Shown here piece by piece: positions 44,293 to 52,849 of a stretch of DNA of 64,000 nucleotides. Made by a program: the position numbers and the translations under genes. Source of the DNA: Phaeobacter piscinae. Its GTDB lineage: Bacteria; Pseudomonadota; Alphaproteobacteria; Rhodobacterales; Rhodobacteraceae. The number at the start of each line of letters is the position of its first letter. Position 1 is the first letter of the stretch. The notes under the pieces are model-generated. The model was given only the letters and a program-made list of their open reading frames with translations. It made no database searches and had not been told where the DNA came from. The DNA lies in NCBI RefSeq assembly GCF_002407245.1, contig NZ_CP010681.1:1860001-1924000 (forward strand). Reading direction: 5' to 3'.

Positions 44293-44369
44293 ATCTGGTC
44301 TCTTTCCTAGAACTCGGTGCCGCCCCTGACCGGTTAGGAGTGCGAACTGTGGTGGCGCGGCCTTCTTCT

Positions 44370-44379
44370 TGTGACAAAG
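44370..44379. promoter_or_regulatory. Shared 10-base motif upstream of the oxidase operon
   Basis: TGTGACAAAG lies 78 bases before cioA. Its complement, CTTTGTCACA, recurs at 45285-45294 before the DUF2892 gene. The short symmetric core resembles half-sites of Crp/Fnr-type boxes, so both could be targets of the regulator encoded between them. The evidence is slight. Confidence 0.3.
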
Positions 44380-44568
44380 CTAATACCGAAGCGCAGAATT
44401 GCAGGTGGCAGAAAGCCGCAGCGCGGCGACAGGTCTCAGGTTTTCCGAACCGCACCCATTTATGCTAGTCCCTGAAAATGCCGTTGCACAGCCTGTTTCA
44501 ATGCCTTGGGGCAACAGCAACCCCTCTGGCTGCGGTGAAGGTGGCAGAATGGCGCAAGCAGGAACGGA

Positions 44569-45246
44569 ATGACAGTTATGACCCCGGCAGAGCCCCTCTG
44601 GATTGATCGTTTCGCCGGATTGGCCAGGCTGGATGCGAAGGCCAAGGCGCATATCTTCGCCGAATCCGCGTTGGTGAAGGTCCCAAAGGGCGCGGTGATT
44701 TTTGGTCCCGGCAAGTCGCCCGAAAACATGCTGTTCCTCTTGGATGGCACGGTCCGGGTGCAGCAGGTCTCTGACAGCGGGCGCGAGATCCTGCTGTACC
44801 GGATCAACGCGGGCGACAGCTGTGTGCTGACCACCGCCTGCTTGCTCGCCTATGAAGACTATGCGGCAGAAGGCATTGCCGAGACGGATGTGGCTGCCGC
44901 AGCCCTGCCCCGGTCAGTGTTTGACGCGCTGGTCGCCACCTCGGCAGAGTTCCGCAGCTTTGTCTTCTCGGCCTTCTCCAAGCGGATCACTGATTTGTTT
45001 CTGGTAATTGACGAGGTCGCGTTTCAGCGCGTTGACGTGCGGCTGGCGCAGGGGCTTTTGGATCTGGCCGGAGCAGATGATCACTTGGCGGTGACCCATC
45101 AGCAACTGGCCGTGGATCTGGGCACCGCCCGCGAGGTGGTGTCGCGCCAGATGCAGGAGTTTCAGCGCCGCGGCTGGGTGCAGCTGGCGCGTGGCAGTGT
45201 TGTCCTTGTGAACCGCGAGGCCCTGCGGCAGCTGGCCGGACGCTGA
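44569..45246 (+). CDS. Crp/Fnr-family transcriptional regulator
   Basis: A 225-residue regulator with a cyclic-nucleotide-binding-like domain (about residues 20-130; FLLDGTVRVQQVSDSGREIL) and a C-terminal winged helix with the recognition motif LAVDLGTAREVVSRQMQEFQ. The four conserved Fnr cysteines at the N-terminus are missing, so an oxygen-sensing Fe-S cluster is unlikely; the sensed signal is unknown. One Cys-containing stretch, GDSCVLTTACLL, could be redox- or sulfur-sensitive, which is a guess. It lies between the oxidase operon (divergent) and DUF2892-sulP (same strand). AGGAACGG is the ribosome site. Confidence 0.93.
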   Translation: MTVMTPAEPLWIDRFAGLARLDAKAKAHIFAESALVKVPKGAVIFGPGKSPENMLFLLDGTVRVQQVSDSGREILLYRINAGDSCVLTTACLLAYEDYAAEGIAETDVAAAALPRSVFDALVATSAEFRSFVFSAFSKRITDLFLVIDEVAFQRVDVRLAQGLLDLAGADDHLAVTHQQLAVDLGTAREVVSRQMQEFQRRGWVQLARGSVVLVNREALRQLAGR

Positions 45247-45280
45247 GGCGCGCCGGTTTCGGCGATAGTTTTGCCTCAGG

Positions 45281-45294
45281 GTGACTTTGTCACA
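45281..45294. promoter_or_regulatory. Inverted repeat upstream of the DUF2892 gene
   Basis: GTGAC-TTT-GTCAC is a perfect 5-bp inverted repeat between the Crp/Fnr gene and the DUF2892 gene. Its right half with the next base, CTTTGTCACA, matches the complement of the motif before cioA. It is a plausible operator for the local Crp/Fnr regulator. Confidence 0.35.
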
Positions 45295-45352
45295 GACAGA
45301 ACGGGGCAATCTGCGGTTTCTGTTGAGGAGACATCGCCAAGGAGTAGATAAG

Positions 45353-45565
45353 ATGACCCGAAACGTGGGCACCCTAGACCGGATAATGCGCCTGATGCTG
45401 GGCCTGGCCCTCATTGCCGCGCCTTTTGTCAGCGGATTTGCCATTTTTGCCGCAACCTGGGCCACGGTATTGTCGGTGGTTGTCGGGGCGGTGATGCTAC
45501 TGGTGGCGCTGACCCGCAGCTGTCCGGTCTACACGCTTCTGGGCCTGCGCAGCTGCAAGCTCTGA
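45353..45565 (+). CDS. DUF2892 (YgaP-like membrane domain) protein
   Basis: A 70-residue membrane protein: a short N-terminal MTRNVGTLDRIMRLMLG, two hydrophobic segments, and a C-terminal SCPVYTLLGLRSCKL with two cysteines, as is typical of DUF2892 proteins. In YgaP this membrane part follows a rhodanese domain, tying the family to sulfur transfer. AAGGAG precedes the ATG at 45353. It lies between a Crp/Fnr gene and a SulP-type transporter, which supports a link to sulfur or anion handling by context. Confidence 0.88.
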   Translation: MTRNVGTLDRIMRLMLGLALIAAPFVSGFAIFAATWATVLSVVVGAVMLLVALTRSCPVYTLLGLRSCKL

Positions 45566-45686
45566 TCCCGATCCTGTTGTCCGGCTGGTCGCTTGACCCC
45601 GGCGCCGCGCTGTCGTTCAAGGTGATGCGCCGGTTTGAGACACGCCCCGCTGCGAGACCGCATGTCACACGCAAAGAAAGACCTGA

Positions 45687-47441
45687 ATGCCCTCTCTCCT
45701 GACCCGCTATGTCCCGCTGTTGACCTGGGGGCGGGAATATGACCGCCTGACCCTGACCAATGACCTGATCGCGGCGGTGATTGTCACCATTATGCTGATC
45801 CCGCAGTCGCTGGCCTATGCGTTGCTGGCGGGTTTGCCGCCTGAGGCCGGGTTATATGCGTCAATCGTGCCGATCCTGCTTTATGCGGTGTTTGGCACCA
45901 GCCGCGCCTTGGCGGTGGGACCCGTCGCCGTGGTCTCCCTGATGACCGCCGCGAGCCTGAGTGAGATCGCCGCACAGGGTAGTATGGGCCACGCGGTTGC
46001 GGCCCTGTCGCTGGCCGCCCTGTCGGGGGCGATCTTATTGGCGATGGGGCTGCTGCGGCTGGGGTTTCTTGCGAATTTCCTGTCGCATCCGGTGATTGCC
46101 GGATTTATCACAGCCTCTGGCGTGCTGATCGCCACCAGTCAGATCAAGCATTTGCTGGGGATCCATGCGGAGGGGCACACCCTGCCTGAGTTGCTCCTGT
46201 CGCTGCTGGAGCATCTGCCGCAGCTCAACTGGCCAACTGCGCTGATCGGCGGTGGCGCAACCGCGTTTCTGTTCTGGGTGCGGCGCGGGCTGAACCCGGC
46301 CCTGCGCCGACTTGGGGTCGGGACGCGCCTGGCGGGTTTTCTGACCAAGGCCGGGCCGGTTGCCGCGGTTGTCGTCACCACGCTGGCGGTCTGGGGACTG
46401 GGGCTGGCGCAGAGCGGTGTGAAGATTGTCGGCGCGGTGCCGCAGGCGCTGCCGCCCCTCACCCTGCCAGATCTGTCACAGGATCTGCTGGCGCAGCTGC
46501 TGCTGCCTGCGGTGCTGATTTCCGTCATTGGATTTGTGGAATCGATTTCCGTGGCGCAGACCCTTGCTGCGAAACGGCGCCAGCGGATCGACCCGGATCA
46601 GGAACTGATCGGTCTGGGCACCGCCAATCTCGGCGCGGCCTTCACCGGCGGGTTCCCGGTGACTGGCGGGTTTTCCCGGTCAGTGGTGAATTTTGACGCC
46701 GGAGCGGAAACCCCGGCGGCCGGGGCCTTTACGGCGGTCGGGCTGGCAATTGCCGCCGTTGCCCTGACACCGTTGATCTATTTTCTGCCCAAGGCAACCC
46801 TTGCTGCGACCATCATCACCGCCGTCTTGGGGTTGGTGGATTTCTCTATCCTGCGCAAGAGCTGGGACTATTCAAAGGCAGATTTCGCCGCCGTTCTGGC
46901 CACCATCGCGCTGACGCTGTTGATGGGGGTCGAGGCGGGTGTTTCCGCCGGTGTGGTGCTGTCGATCGGGCTGCATCTTTATAAATCCTCGCGCCCGCAT
47001 ATCGCCGAAGTGGGCCGGGTGCCGGGCACCGAACACTTCCGCAATATCCTGCGCCATGAGGTGGAGACCTACCCCAGCCTGCTGACCCTGCGCGTTGATG
47101 AGAGCCTGTTTTTTGCCAATGCGCGGTTTCTGGAAGACTGCATCCACCGGCGGGTGGCGGATGATACGCAGATTGATCACGTTGTGCTGCACTGCGCCGC
47201 GATTAATGACATCGACCTCAGCGCGCTGGACTCGCTGGAGGAGATCATGCACCGGCTGAGCGAGATGGGCGTGACGCTGCATCTGTCGGAGGTGAAGGGG
47301 CCGGTGATGGACCGGTTGCGGCGCGGGGCACTGTTGGATCACCTCACCGGCAAGGTCTTCCTGAGCCAGCACGACGCGGTGGAGGCATTGCGGCCAGCTG
47401 GAGGCGAGACACGTCTCTCCGCGCCGTCCCTTAGGGACTAG
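45687..47441 (+). CDS. SulP-family inorganic anion transporter with STAS domain
   Basis: Membrane transporter of 584 residues. The N-terminal 400 residues hold about 11-14 hydrophobic segments with the SulP signature (LIPQSLAYALLAGLPPEAGL) and the central GFPVTGGFSRSVVNFDAGA. A STAS domain sits at about residues 450-560, with DIDLSALDSLEEIMHRL and RLRRGALLDHL. Substrates of the family include sulfate, bicarbonate and other anions, so I do not name one. It is 121 bases after the DUF2892 gene and probably in the same regulon. Confidence 0.92.
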   Translation: MPSLLTRYVPLLTWGREYDRLTLTNDLIAAVIVTIMLIPQSLAYALLAGLPPEAGLYASIVPILLYAVFGTSRALAVGPVAVVSLMTAASLSEIAAQGSMGHAVAALSLAALSGAILLAMGLLRLGFLANFLSHPVIAGFITASGVLIATSQIKHLLGIHAEGHTLPELLLSLLEHLPQLNWPTALIGGGATAFLFWVRRGLNPALRRLGVGTRLAGFLTKAGPVAAVVVTTLAVWGLGLAQSGVKIVGAVPQALPPLTLPDLSQDLLAQLLLPAVLISVIGFVESISVAQTLAAKRRQRIDPDQELIGLGTANLGAAFTGGFPVTGGFSRSVVNFDAGAETPAAGAFTAVGLAIAAVALTPLIYFLPKATLAATIITAVLGLVDFSILRKSWDYSKADFAAVLATIALTLLMGVEAGVSAGVVLSIGLHLYKSSRPHIAEVGRVPGTEHFRNILRHEVETYPSLLTLRVDESLFFANARFLEDCIHRRVADDTQIDHVVLHCAAINDIDLSALDSLEEIMHRLSEMGVTLHLSEVKGPVMDRLRRGALLDHLTGKVFLSQHDAVEALRPAGGETRLSAPSLRD

Positions 47442-47531
47442 GCGCAGTCCCGGCCAAACGCAAACCGGGCCGCAAAATACTGCAGCCCGTGGTGTTTCAG
47501 GTTTGGCGCCTGTCGGAGATCCAGCTGACTC

Positions 47532-48902
47532 CTAAGCGACGCCCGACAAGACCCTGCGTTTTGCCATCCGGATGCTGCGGGCCGGTGCCACTTCGATCAA
47601 CTGCAAGGGGCGTATACCGATGTTGTCAATCTGCTGGATTTCACCACCGCTGGTCAGGCTTTGATCCCGCCAGACCATCTGCACACGTTCCTGCGAAGAG
47701 ATCATCGCGGCCCCTTCGACGACCCGCCAATGGGTGCCCAGCGTTGCCGCCGGAAGCGGCAGGCTCTGGCCCGGGATCACGGTCAGGTTCTTAACGATAT
47801 AGTGCGCACCCCTTTCAAGGATCTCGCTGCGGCCCCAACTTTCAGCGGTGCTTTCCGCAGTGGTCTGATTGGGGCCACACGTGCCCCCCTCAAGGAGCTG
47901 GTCAGCATACCAGCTGGCCAAAGTTGCCGCATCGCTTTCCCTACTGCTGTGCCACGCCGTCCCGGCCGGGCGGTCTGCACTCACTCTGCGGCTGTGCGGC
48001 AGGGTTTTGCACCAGTCTGCTTCACCGGAGACGCTGCCCTTGAGCCAGGCGTTCCACTCCGCGTCACTGGCAACCTCCGGCTCCACTTGCCACGCCGCCG
48101 CTTCGTCCCACCCCGTATCCAGCTCGACCACCGACAGCCGGTCATGCTGACTGAGGATCGCGCTCTCAAAAGAGCTGCCGCGGGCACGGCGATAGCTTTC
48201 GGCGTCCAGTGTAAGCCCCCTCTCTGTCAGTCGGCCTCGGGTCACAGCTGTTTTGCTGGGCATAAGGATCCTGGCAGCCCGTTTTTTGTAGGCGGCAAGC
48301 AGCGTGTCGAGTCTGGCAAGGTAGATGCCTGTGCTCCAGAGCTTTGCTGCAGGCTGCTCACGCCAACCGTCGAAGGCCGGGCTGCGCTGGTCGAGGAACT
48401 TGCTCACCGGCGTGGCCTCATCGGCCGCAAGGCTGCGGGCGCATTCAATGTAGCCACGGCTGCGGCAGGCGCGGTCGGTCTGCACACCCAGCATCACGAC
48501 ATCGCCTTGCTGAGCGGCCCGCACACCCTTTGCCACAGCTTCTTGAAGCTGGCCTTCATAGTCAAAATCCTGGTCAGCGGGCAGAATTAGGACCAGAGTA
48601 TCTGCAGAACCGCCAAGGCTGTGCAGCGCAGCAACCGTTCCGGCCGCGGATTTGGTCGCACCGGGTTCCAACAGCAGGCGGCCGGGGATGTTCAGTGCCG
48701 CCATCTGACGCTCGGTGACCTCAGCAAAGGCGCTGCTGGTCAGCACGGTTGGTGTGTGAAACTCGGCTACTGTGAGGGCCGAGAGCAAAGTTTGAAAGCG
48801 GCTGTCAACACCAGCGGCCTCTTCGAAGTGCAGGGGCGTCATATCCGCGCTGTTGGCGATATCGGCGTCTGTAGCTCCGGCGAGAACGATGGGGTAGATC
48901 AT
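47532..48902 (-). CDS. Degenerate ManC-like protein (mannose-1-phosphate guanylyltransferase/mannose-6-phosphate isomerase fold), likely catalytically dead
   Basis: A 456-residue product with the whole architecture of bifunctional ManC. The nucleotidyltransferase part starts with YPIVLAGATDADIANSA, where the nucleotide-binding GGxGTRxxPxxR should be. LEPGATKSAAGTVAA stands in place of EPxGRNTAPA, LILPADQD in place of LPADH, and FLDQRSP in place of FVEKP. Only the frame parts, RGYIEC and WSTGIYLARLDTLL, match well. The C-terminal cupin (WRVVEGAAMISSQERVQM) has LPAATLGTHW where the metal-binding QMHHHRAEHW is expected. Both active sites are gone yet the frame is open throughout, which suggests selection for a non-catalytic role. 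Confidence 0.75.
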   Translation of the reverse strand: MIYPIVLAGATDADIANSADMTPLHFEEAAGVDSRFQTLLSALTVAEFHTPTVLTSSAFAEVTERQMAALNIPGRLLLEPGATKSAAGTVAALHSLGGSADTLVLILPADQDFDYEGQLQEAVAKGVRAAQQGDVVMLGVQTDRACRSRGYIECARSLAADEATPVSKFLDQRSPAFDGWREQPAAKLWSTGIYLARLDTLLAAYKKRAARILMPSKTAVTRGRLTERGLTLDAESYRRARGSSFESAILSQHDRLSVVELDTGWDEAAAWQVEPEVASDAEWNAWLKGSVSGEADWCKTLPHSRRVSADRPAGTAWHSSRESDAATLASWYADQLLEGGTCGPNQTTAESTAESWGRSEILERGAHYIVKNLTVIPGQSLPLPAATLGTHWRVVEGAAMISSQERVQMVWRDQSLTSGGEIQQIDNIGIRPLQLIEVAPARSIRMAKRRVLSGVA

Positions 48903-49105
48903 GCTGCATTCCTTTCGGCGTATCGTGGCGTATCTGGGTCGTGCCAGAGGTGGCGTGTTGATTTCACATTAAGAAATTCGGCGTTGACGATCTTCTATCC
49001 AGTGGGCGCTTTTATGAGCGAAAAAGGATAGCGCCCTACAACCTTAGCGCTGGACCGGCGCTTAGTTCATCATAGAAGTCTTTCAAATTTCCCTAAAATA
49101 CGACC

Positions 49106-49134
49106 GTGACAGTCGCTAAGTCGGCAGCTATGTT
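49106..49134 (+). promoter_or_regulatory. Putative promoter giving a leaderless TfoX-C transcript
   Basis: GTGACA (49106-49111; five of six bases match TTGACA), a 17-base spacer and TATGTT (49129-49134) predict a start of transcription near 49141, the A of the ATG itself. No ribosome site lies before that ATG. Confidence 0.45.
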
Positions 49135-49140
49135 CTCTTT

Positions 49141-49470
49141 ATGTCCACGCCGATCTCCGCCATTCGAAACCTTGGCCCTGCCTTTGAAACTGCCTGTATC
49201 AAGGCGGGTATCCCCTCCGCCGAGGCATTGCGCGCGCTGGGGGCGGATGCGGCTTACACCCGATTGCTGGAAGCGGGCAGCCGGCCACATTTTATCGGTT
49301 ACTATGTATTGGTGATGGCCCTGCAGGGGCGGCCCTGGAATGATTGCAAAGGCGCGGAGAAAGCGGCCCTGCGCAAACGGTTTGATGCGCTGAAGGCAGG
49401 CAGCTTCGATGCCAGCCGATCGGAATTCGAGCGTGCGCTCAATGAGATCGGGGTGATCGAGCGGCGCTGA
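49141..49470 (+). CDS. TfoX/Sxy C-terminal domain protein
   Basis: A 109-residue protein with only the C-terminal helical domain of TfoX/Sxy (ISAIRNLGPAFETACIKAGI, then SAEALRALGADAAYTRLLEA). In Gammaproteobacteria TfoX controls competence genes, but stand-alone C-terminal domains in roseobacters have no known role, and the helix-hairpin-like sequence could bind nucleic acid. No ribosome site precedes the ATG; the promoter position suggests a leaderless mRNA. The small Pmp3 and DUF4112 genes follow. Confidence 0.88.
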   Translation: MSTPISAIRNLGPAFETACIKAGIPSAEALRALGADAAYTRLLEAGSRPHFIGYYVLVMALQGRPWNDCKGAEKAALRKRFDALKAGSFDASRSEFERALNEIGVIERR

Positions 49471-49539
49471 TTCCGGGAACCTTTGCTCAAAGCTGCGCGT
49501 TGTCCCTGCAACTGCAACCGCGCAATTGGGAGAGCTATC

Positions 49540-49710
49540 ATGGATCTTATTCGCATTATCGCCGCCGTTATTCTGCCGCCGCTGGGTGTCTTTCTGCAGG
49601 TTGGTCTGGGCAAGCATTTCTGGCTCAACATTCTTTTGACGCTGCTGGGCTATATCCCCGGTATCGTTCACGCCGTCTGGGTGATCGCACGGGAACCCCA
49701 GCATGCCTAA
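49540..49710 (+). CDS. YqaE/Pmp3 family membrane protein
   Basis: A 56-residue protein with two membrane segments: LIRIIAAVILPPLGVFLQVG and LNILLTLLGYIPGIVHAVWV. This is the classic Pmp3 (stress-induced proteolipid) pattern. In yeast and plants, relatives modulate membrane potential under salt stress. GGGAGAG precedes the ATG at 49540. It overlaps the DUF4112 gene by eight bases, so the pair is translationally coupled. Confidence 0.92.
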   Translation: MDLIRIIAAVILPPLGVFLQVGLGKHFWLNILLTLLGYIPGIVHAVWVIAREPQHA

Positions 49711-50227
49711 TATCGAAACCCCGCATGAGGAGCGCCTGCAGTCGCTTGAGCGGCTGGCGCATGGCATGGACCGCGCCTTCCGCGTGCCTATCCTGGGCGC
49801 GCGGGTTGGCTGGGACAGCATCCTGGGCCTGGTGCCGGGCGTTGGCGACGCACTGGCGCTGGCGCCTGCGGGATACATCGTGCTGTCCGGCTACCGCATG
49901 GGGGCCTCAACCGGGACGTTGGCGCGGATGGTCGGTAACATCGGCGTTGACGCGGTGATCGGCACGATCCCCCTGGTAGGCGATCTGTTCGACATTGGCT
50001 GGAAAGCCAATCTACGCAACGTTGCCATCTTGAGGCGGCACCTCGAAAAAAAGACAATGGCGGGCGAGCCTTTGGCCAAACGGCTGGCCCGCAGGGGGTT
50101 CGACCATATCAACGCCCCGACCCGCAAGACATTGAAGGCCGCCCGTAACCTGCCGCAACGCCTGCACAGTCGCGGTAGCAAAGTATCGACGACCGGTGCA
50201 GGCGAGGCACGGCTGCGTCACAGTTGA
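49703..50227 (+). CDS. DUF4112 domain protein
   Basis: A 174-residue protein of unknown function. The conserved DUF4112 core is present: FRVPILGARVGWDSILGLVP, GVGDALALAPAGYIVLSGYR and IGTIPLVGDLFDIGWKANLR. It has two or three hydrophobic stretches, so it is likely membrane associated. The C-terminal 50 residues are basic. It overlaps the upstream Pmp3 gene, and both sit after TfoX-C, suggesting an envelope-related unit of three small genes. Confidence 0.9.
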   Translation: MPNIETPHEERLQSLERLAHGMDRAFRVPILGARVGWDSILGLVPGVGDALALAPAGYIVLSGYRMGASTGTLARMVGNIGVDAVIGTIPLVGDLFDIGWKANLRNVAILRRHLEKKTMAGEPLAKRLARRGFDHINAPTRKTLKAARNLPQRLHSRGSKVSTTGAGEARLRHS

Positions 50228-50265
50228 CCGATATCACCGATGGTCGCGCCGAAAGGCGCGTCATG

Positions 50266-50301
50266 AAAAAGGCCGCCCCGGATGCTCCGGCGCGGCCTTT
50301 G
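50266..50301. terminator. Bidirectional terminator between DUF4112 and ndk
   Basis: AAAGGCCGC (50268-50276) pairs with GCGGCCTTT (50292-50300), with an inner GC-rich extension. A residues on the left and T residues on the right allow use in both directions by the two convergent genes. Confidence 0.82.
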
Positions 50302-50329
50302 GTCTTGCACATACTGAAACAGCGGTGGC

Positions 50330-50752
50330 TTAGCCGACCAGCTCCAGACCGGAGAAGAAATACGCGATCTCAACCGCTGCGGTTTCCGGTGCGTCGGAAC
50401 CGTGGACGGAGTTTTCGCCAACGGATTCAGCGAACTCAGCGCGGATGGTGCCGGCAGCGGCGTCGGCCGGGTTGGTGGCGCCCATGACTTCGCGGTTTTT
50501 CGCGATGGCGTTTTCGCCTTCCAGAACCTGCGCAACGATCGGCGCGGAGGCCATGAATTCGCAGAGTTCGTCGTAGAACGGACGCTCGGCGTGCACAGCG
50601 TAGAACTCACCCGCTTGCGCTTTGGTCAGGTGGATGCGCTTTTGTGCGACGATGCGCAGACCTGCGTCTTCGAACTTGGCGTTAATTTTGCCGGTCAGGT
50701 TACGACGGGTTGCATCGGGTTTGATGATCGAAAAGGTACGTTCCAGAGCCAT
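50330..50752 (-). CDS. ndk: Nucleoside diphosphate kinase
   Basis: Transfers the gamma phosphate between nucleoside triphosphates and diphosphates through a phospho-histidine. The 140-residue protein, started at the ATG at 50752 with AGGAG upstream, has the N-terminal [18 protein letters not shown] and the catalytic [20 protein letters not shown]. Length and motifs are normal. It stands alone, divergent from the ABC-F gene. Confidence 0.98.
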   Translation of the reverse strand: MALERTFSIIKPDATRRNLTGKINAKFEDAGLRIVAQKRIHLTKAQAGEFYAVHAERPFYDELCEFMASAPIVAQVLEGENAIAKNREVMGATNPADAAAGTIRAEFAESVGENSVHGSDAPETAAVEIAYFFSGLELVG

Positions 50753-50995
50753 TAGGCATACTCCTGCATATTGGGCCGCGGAAAGGACCTCCCGGGGCCG
50801 GAAACTTCGCGCGCCGCCTAACATGGCTTGCGCCTCATGGGAAGGGGGTTGTTGCACTCCCCCTGCCCGGTCGGGACCATCAGTTGGCCAAAGTCGCGAC
50901 ATATATGCCCGTTCGCGCGCATCGCGGCGCGCTTTGACCCGTCAGACGTCCTGAGGCCAATTGACAGCACCGGGTCACTGGGCCACACCGCCTCT

Positions 50996-52849
50996 ATGTT
51001 ACGTATCAGCGATATCTCCTATGCGGTCGAAGGCCGTCTTCTCTTCGATGGCGCCAGCGCCACGATCCCCACAGGCCATAAGGTCGGTTTGGTGGGCCGC
51101 AATGGCACCGGCAAAACCACCCTCTTTCGCCTCATCCGCAATGAGTTGTCGCTGGAATCCGGCAGCATCTCCCTGCCCAGTCGCTCACGCATTGGGGGCG
51201 TCGCACAGGAGGCCCCGGCCTCAGATGTGTCGCTGATCGAGACGGTGCTGGCAGCCGACACCGAGCGGGCGGAGCTGCTGGCGGAGGCGGAGACGGCACA
51301 GGATCCAAACCGCATCGCCGAAATTCAGACGCGGCTCAGCGATATCGACGCCTGGTCGGCGGAGGCGCGCGCCGCCTCGATCCTGAAGGGGCTGGGGTTT
51401 GACTATGAGGCGCAGCAGCGACCCTGTTCGGATTTCTCCGGTGGCTGGCGCATGCGGGTGGCGCTGGCAGCGGTGCTGTTTTCGCAGCCGGATCTGCTGC
51501 TGCTCGATGAGCCGACCAACTATCTGGACCTGGAAGGCGCGCTGTGGCTGGAGGCCTATCTGGTCAAATACCCGCACACCGTGATCATCATCAGCCATGA
51601 CCGCGAGCTGTTGAACCGGTCCGTGAACGGGATCCTGCATCTGGAAGACCTCGGGCTGACGTTTTATTCCGGCAACTACGATCAGTTTGCCCGCCAGCGC
51701 GCCGCAAACCGCGCCAATCAGGCCGCACAGGCCAAGAAGCAGGACGCCCGCCGCGCGCATCTTCAGGCCTTTGTCGACCGGTTCAAAGCCAAGGCGAGCA
51801 AGGCTAAACAGGCCCAGAGCCGGGTGAAGATGCTGGAGAAGATGGAAACCATCCGCGCCCCCGAAGATGCGGCGCGCACCGTCTTCACCTTCCCCGAACC
51901 TGAGGAACTTTCGCCGCCGATCATCGCCACCGAGGGCGCATCGGTCGGCTATGACGGCACCACAATCCTGAGCCGCTTGGATCTGCGCATCGATCAGGAC
52001 GACCGGATCGCGCTTCTGGGCAAAAACGGTGAGGGCAAATCGACCCTGTCCAAAATGCTGTCGGGTCGTCTGGATGTGATGACCGGCAAGATGACCCAAT
52101 CCAGCAAGCTGCGGATCGGGTTTTTCGCCCAGCATCAGGTGGATGAGCTGCATATTGACGAAACCCCCTTGCAGCATTTGCAACGTGAGCGCCCGAATGA
52201 GGGACAGGCCCGGTTGCGCGCGCGGCTGGCGGGCTTTGGTCTTGGGTCGGATCAGGCGGATACGGAGGTCGGGCGGCTCTCTGGTGGGCAAAAGGCGCGT
52301 CTGTCGCTGCTGCTGGCCACCCTGCCCGCGCCGCATCTGTTGATCCTCGATGAGCCGACCAACCACCTGGACATCGAAAGCCGCGAGGCGCTGGTGGAGG
52401 CGCTGACCGCTTATTCCGGTGCGGTTATTCTGGTCAGCCACGATATGCACCTCCTCAGCCTTGTGGCCGATCGGTTGTGGCTGGTTTCCGGCGGCACGGT
52501 GAAACCCTATGAGGGGGATCTGCCCTCCTACCGTGATCTGCTGCTGACACGCGACAAACCGGCGGGTAAATCCAAGACCAAGGCCGAAAAGCCCAAACGC
52601 CCCTCGCGCGATGCGCTTCTTGCCTTGCGCGCCGAAGTCCGCAAAGGTGAGGCACGTCTGGAGAAGGTCAGTGAAATGCGGGACAAGCTAGCCAAGAAGC
52701 TGGCCGATCCGGCCCTCTATGACGAAGAGCGCAAGGATGAGGCCGTGGTCTGGCAACGCAAATACGCCGAAGTGATGGAAGCGCAGGACCGGGCAGAGGA
52801 TCTGTGGCTGAAGGCGGTGGAGAAGCTGGAGAAAGCGGAGGCGCTGTGA
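50996..52849 (+). CDS. ABC-F family ATPase (translation factor type)
   Basis: A soluble protein of 617 residues with two ABC ATPase domains and no membrane domain, as in Uup/EttA-like proteins that act on the ribosome. The first domain has GRNGTGKTT, FSGGWRMRVALA and LLLLDEPTNYLDLEG. The second has GKNGEGKST, LSGGQKARLSLLLA and LILDEPTNHLDIES. The linker between them and the C-terminal coiled coil, rich in Lys and Glu, are present. The start at 50996 (MLRISDISYAVEG) is the family start, though no ribosome site precedes it. It overlaps marC by one base (TGATG). Confidence 0.93.
   Translation: MLRISDISYAVEGRLLFDGASATIPTGHKVGLVGRNGTGKTTLFRLIRNELSLESGSISLPSRSRIGGVAQEAPASDVSLIETVLAADTERAELLAEAETAQDPNRIAEIQTRLSDIDAWSAEARAASILKGLGFDYEAQQRPCSDFSGGWRMRVALAAVLFSQPDLLLLDEPTNYLDLEGALWLEAYLVKYPHTVIIISHDRELLNRSVNGILHLEDLGLTFYSGNYDQFARQRAANRANQAAQAKKQDARRAHLQAFVDRFKAKASKAKQAQSRVKMLEKMETIRAPEDAARTVFTFPEPEELSPPIIATEGASVGYDGTTILSRLDLRIDQDDRIALLGKNGEGKSTLSKMLSGRLDVMTGKMTQSSKLRIGFFAQHQVDELHIDETPLQHLQRERPNEGQARLRARLAGFGLGSDQADTEVGRLSGGQKARLSLLLATLPAPHLLILDEPTNHLDIESREALVEALTAYSGAVILVSHDMHLLSLVADRLWLVSGGTVKPYEGDLPSYRDLLLTRDKPAGKSKTKAEKPKRPSRDALLALRAEVRKGEARLEKVSEMRDKLAKKLADPALYDEERKDEAVVWQRKYAEVMEAQDRAEDLWLKAVEKLEKAEAL

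Noticed and set aside
47661..48590. A 309-codon open frame opposite the ManC-like gene, which could have suggested that the minus-strand gene is not real
   Set aside because: The minus-strand frame keeps the overall ManC layout and ordered motifs, and the plus-strand frame shows none.
50961..50966. TTGACA before the ABC-F gene as a -35 box
   Set aside because: No acceptable -10 hexamer at 16-18 bases, so the match is probably chance.
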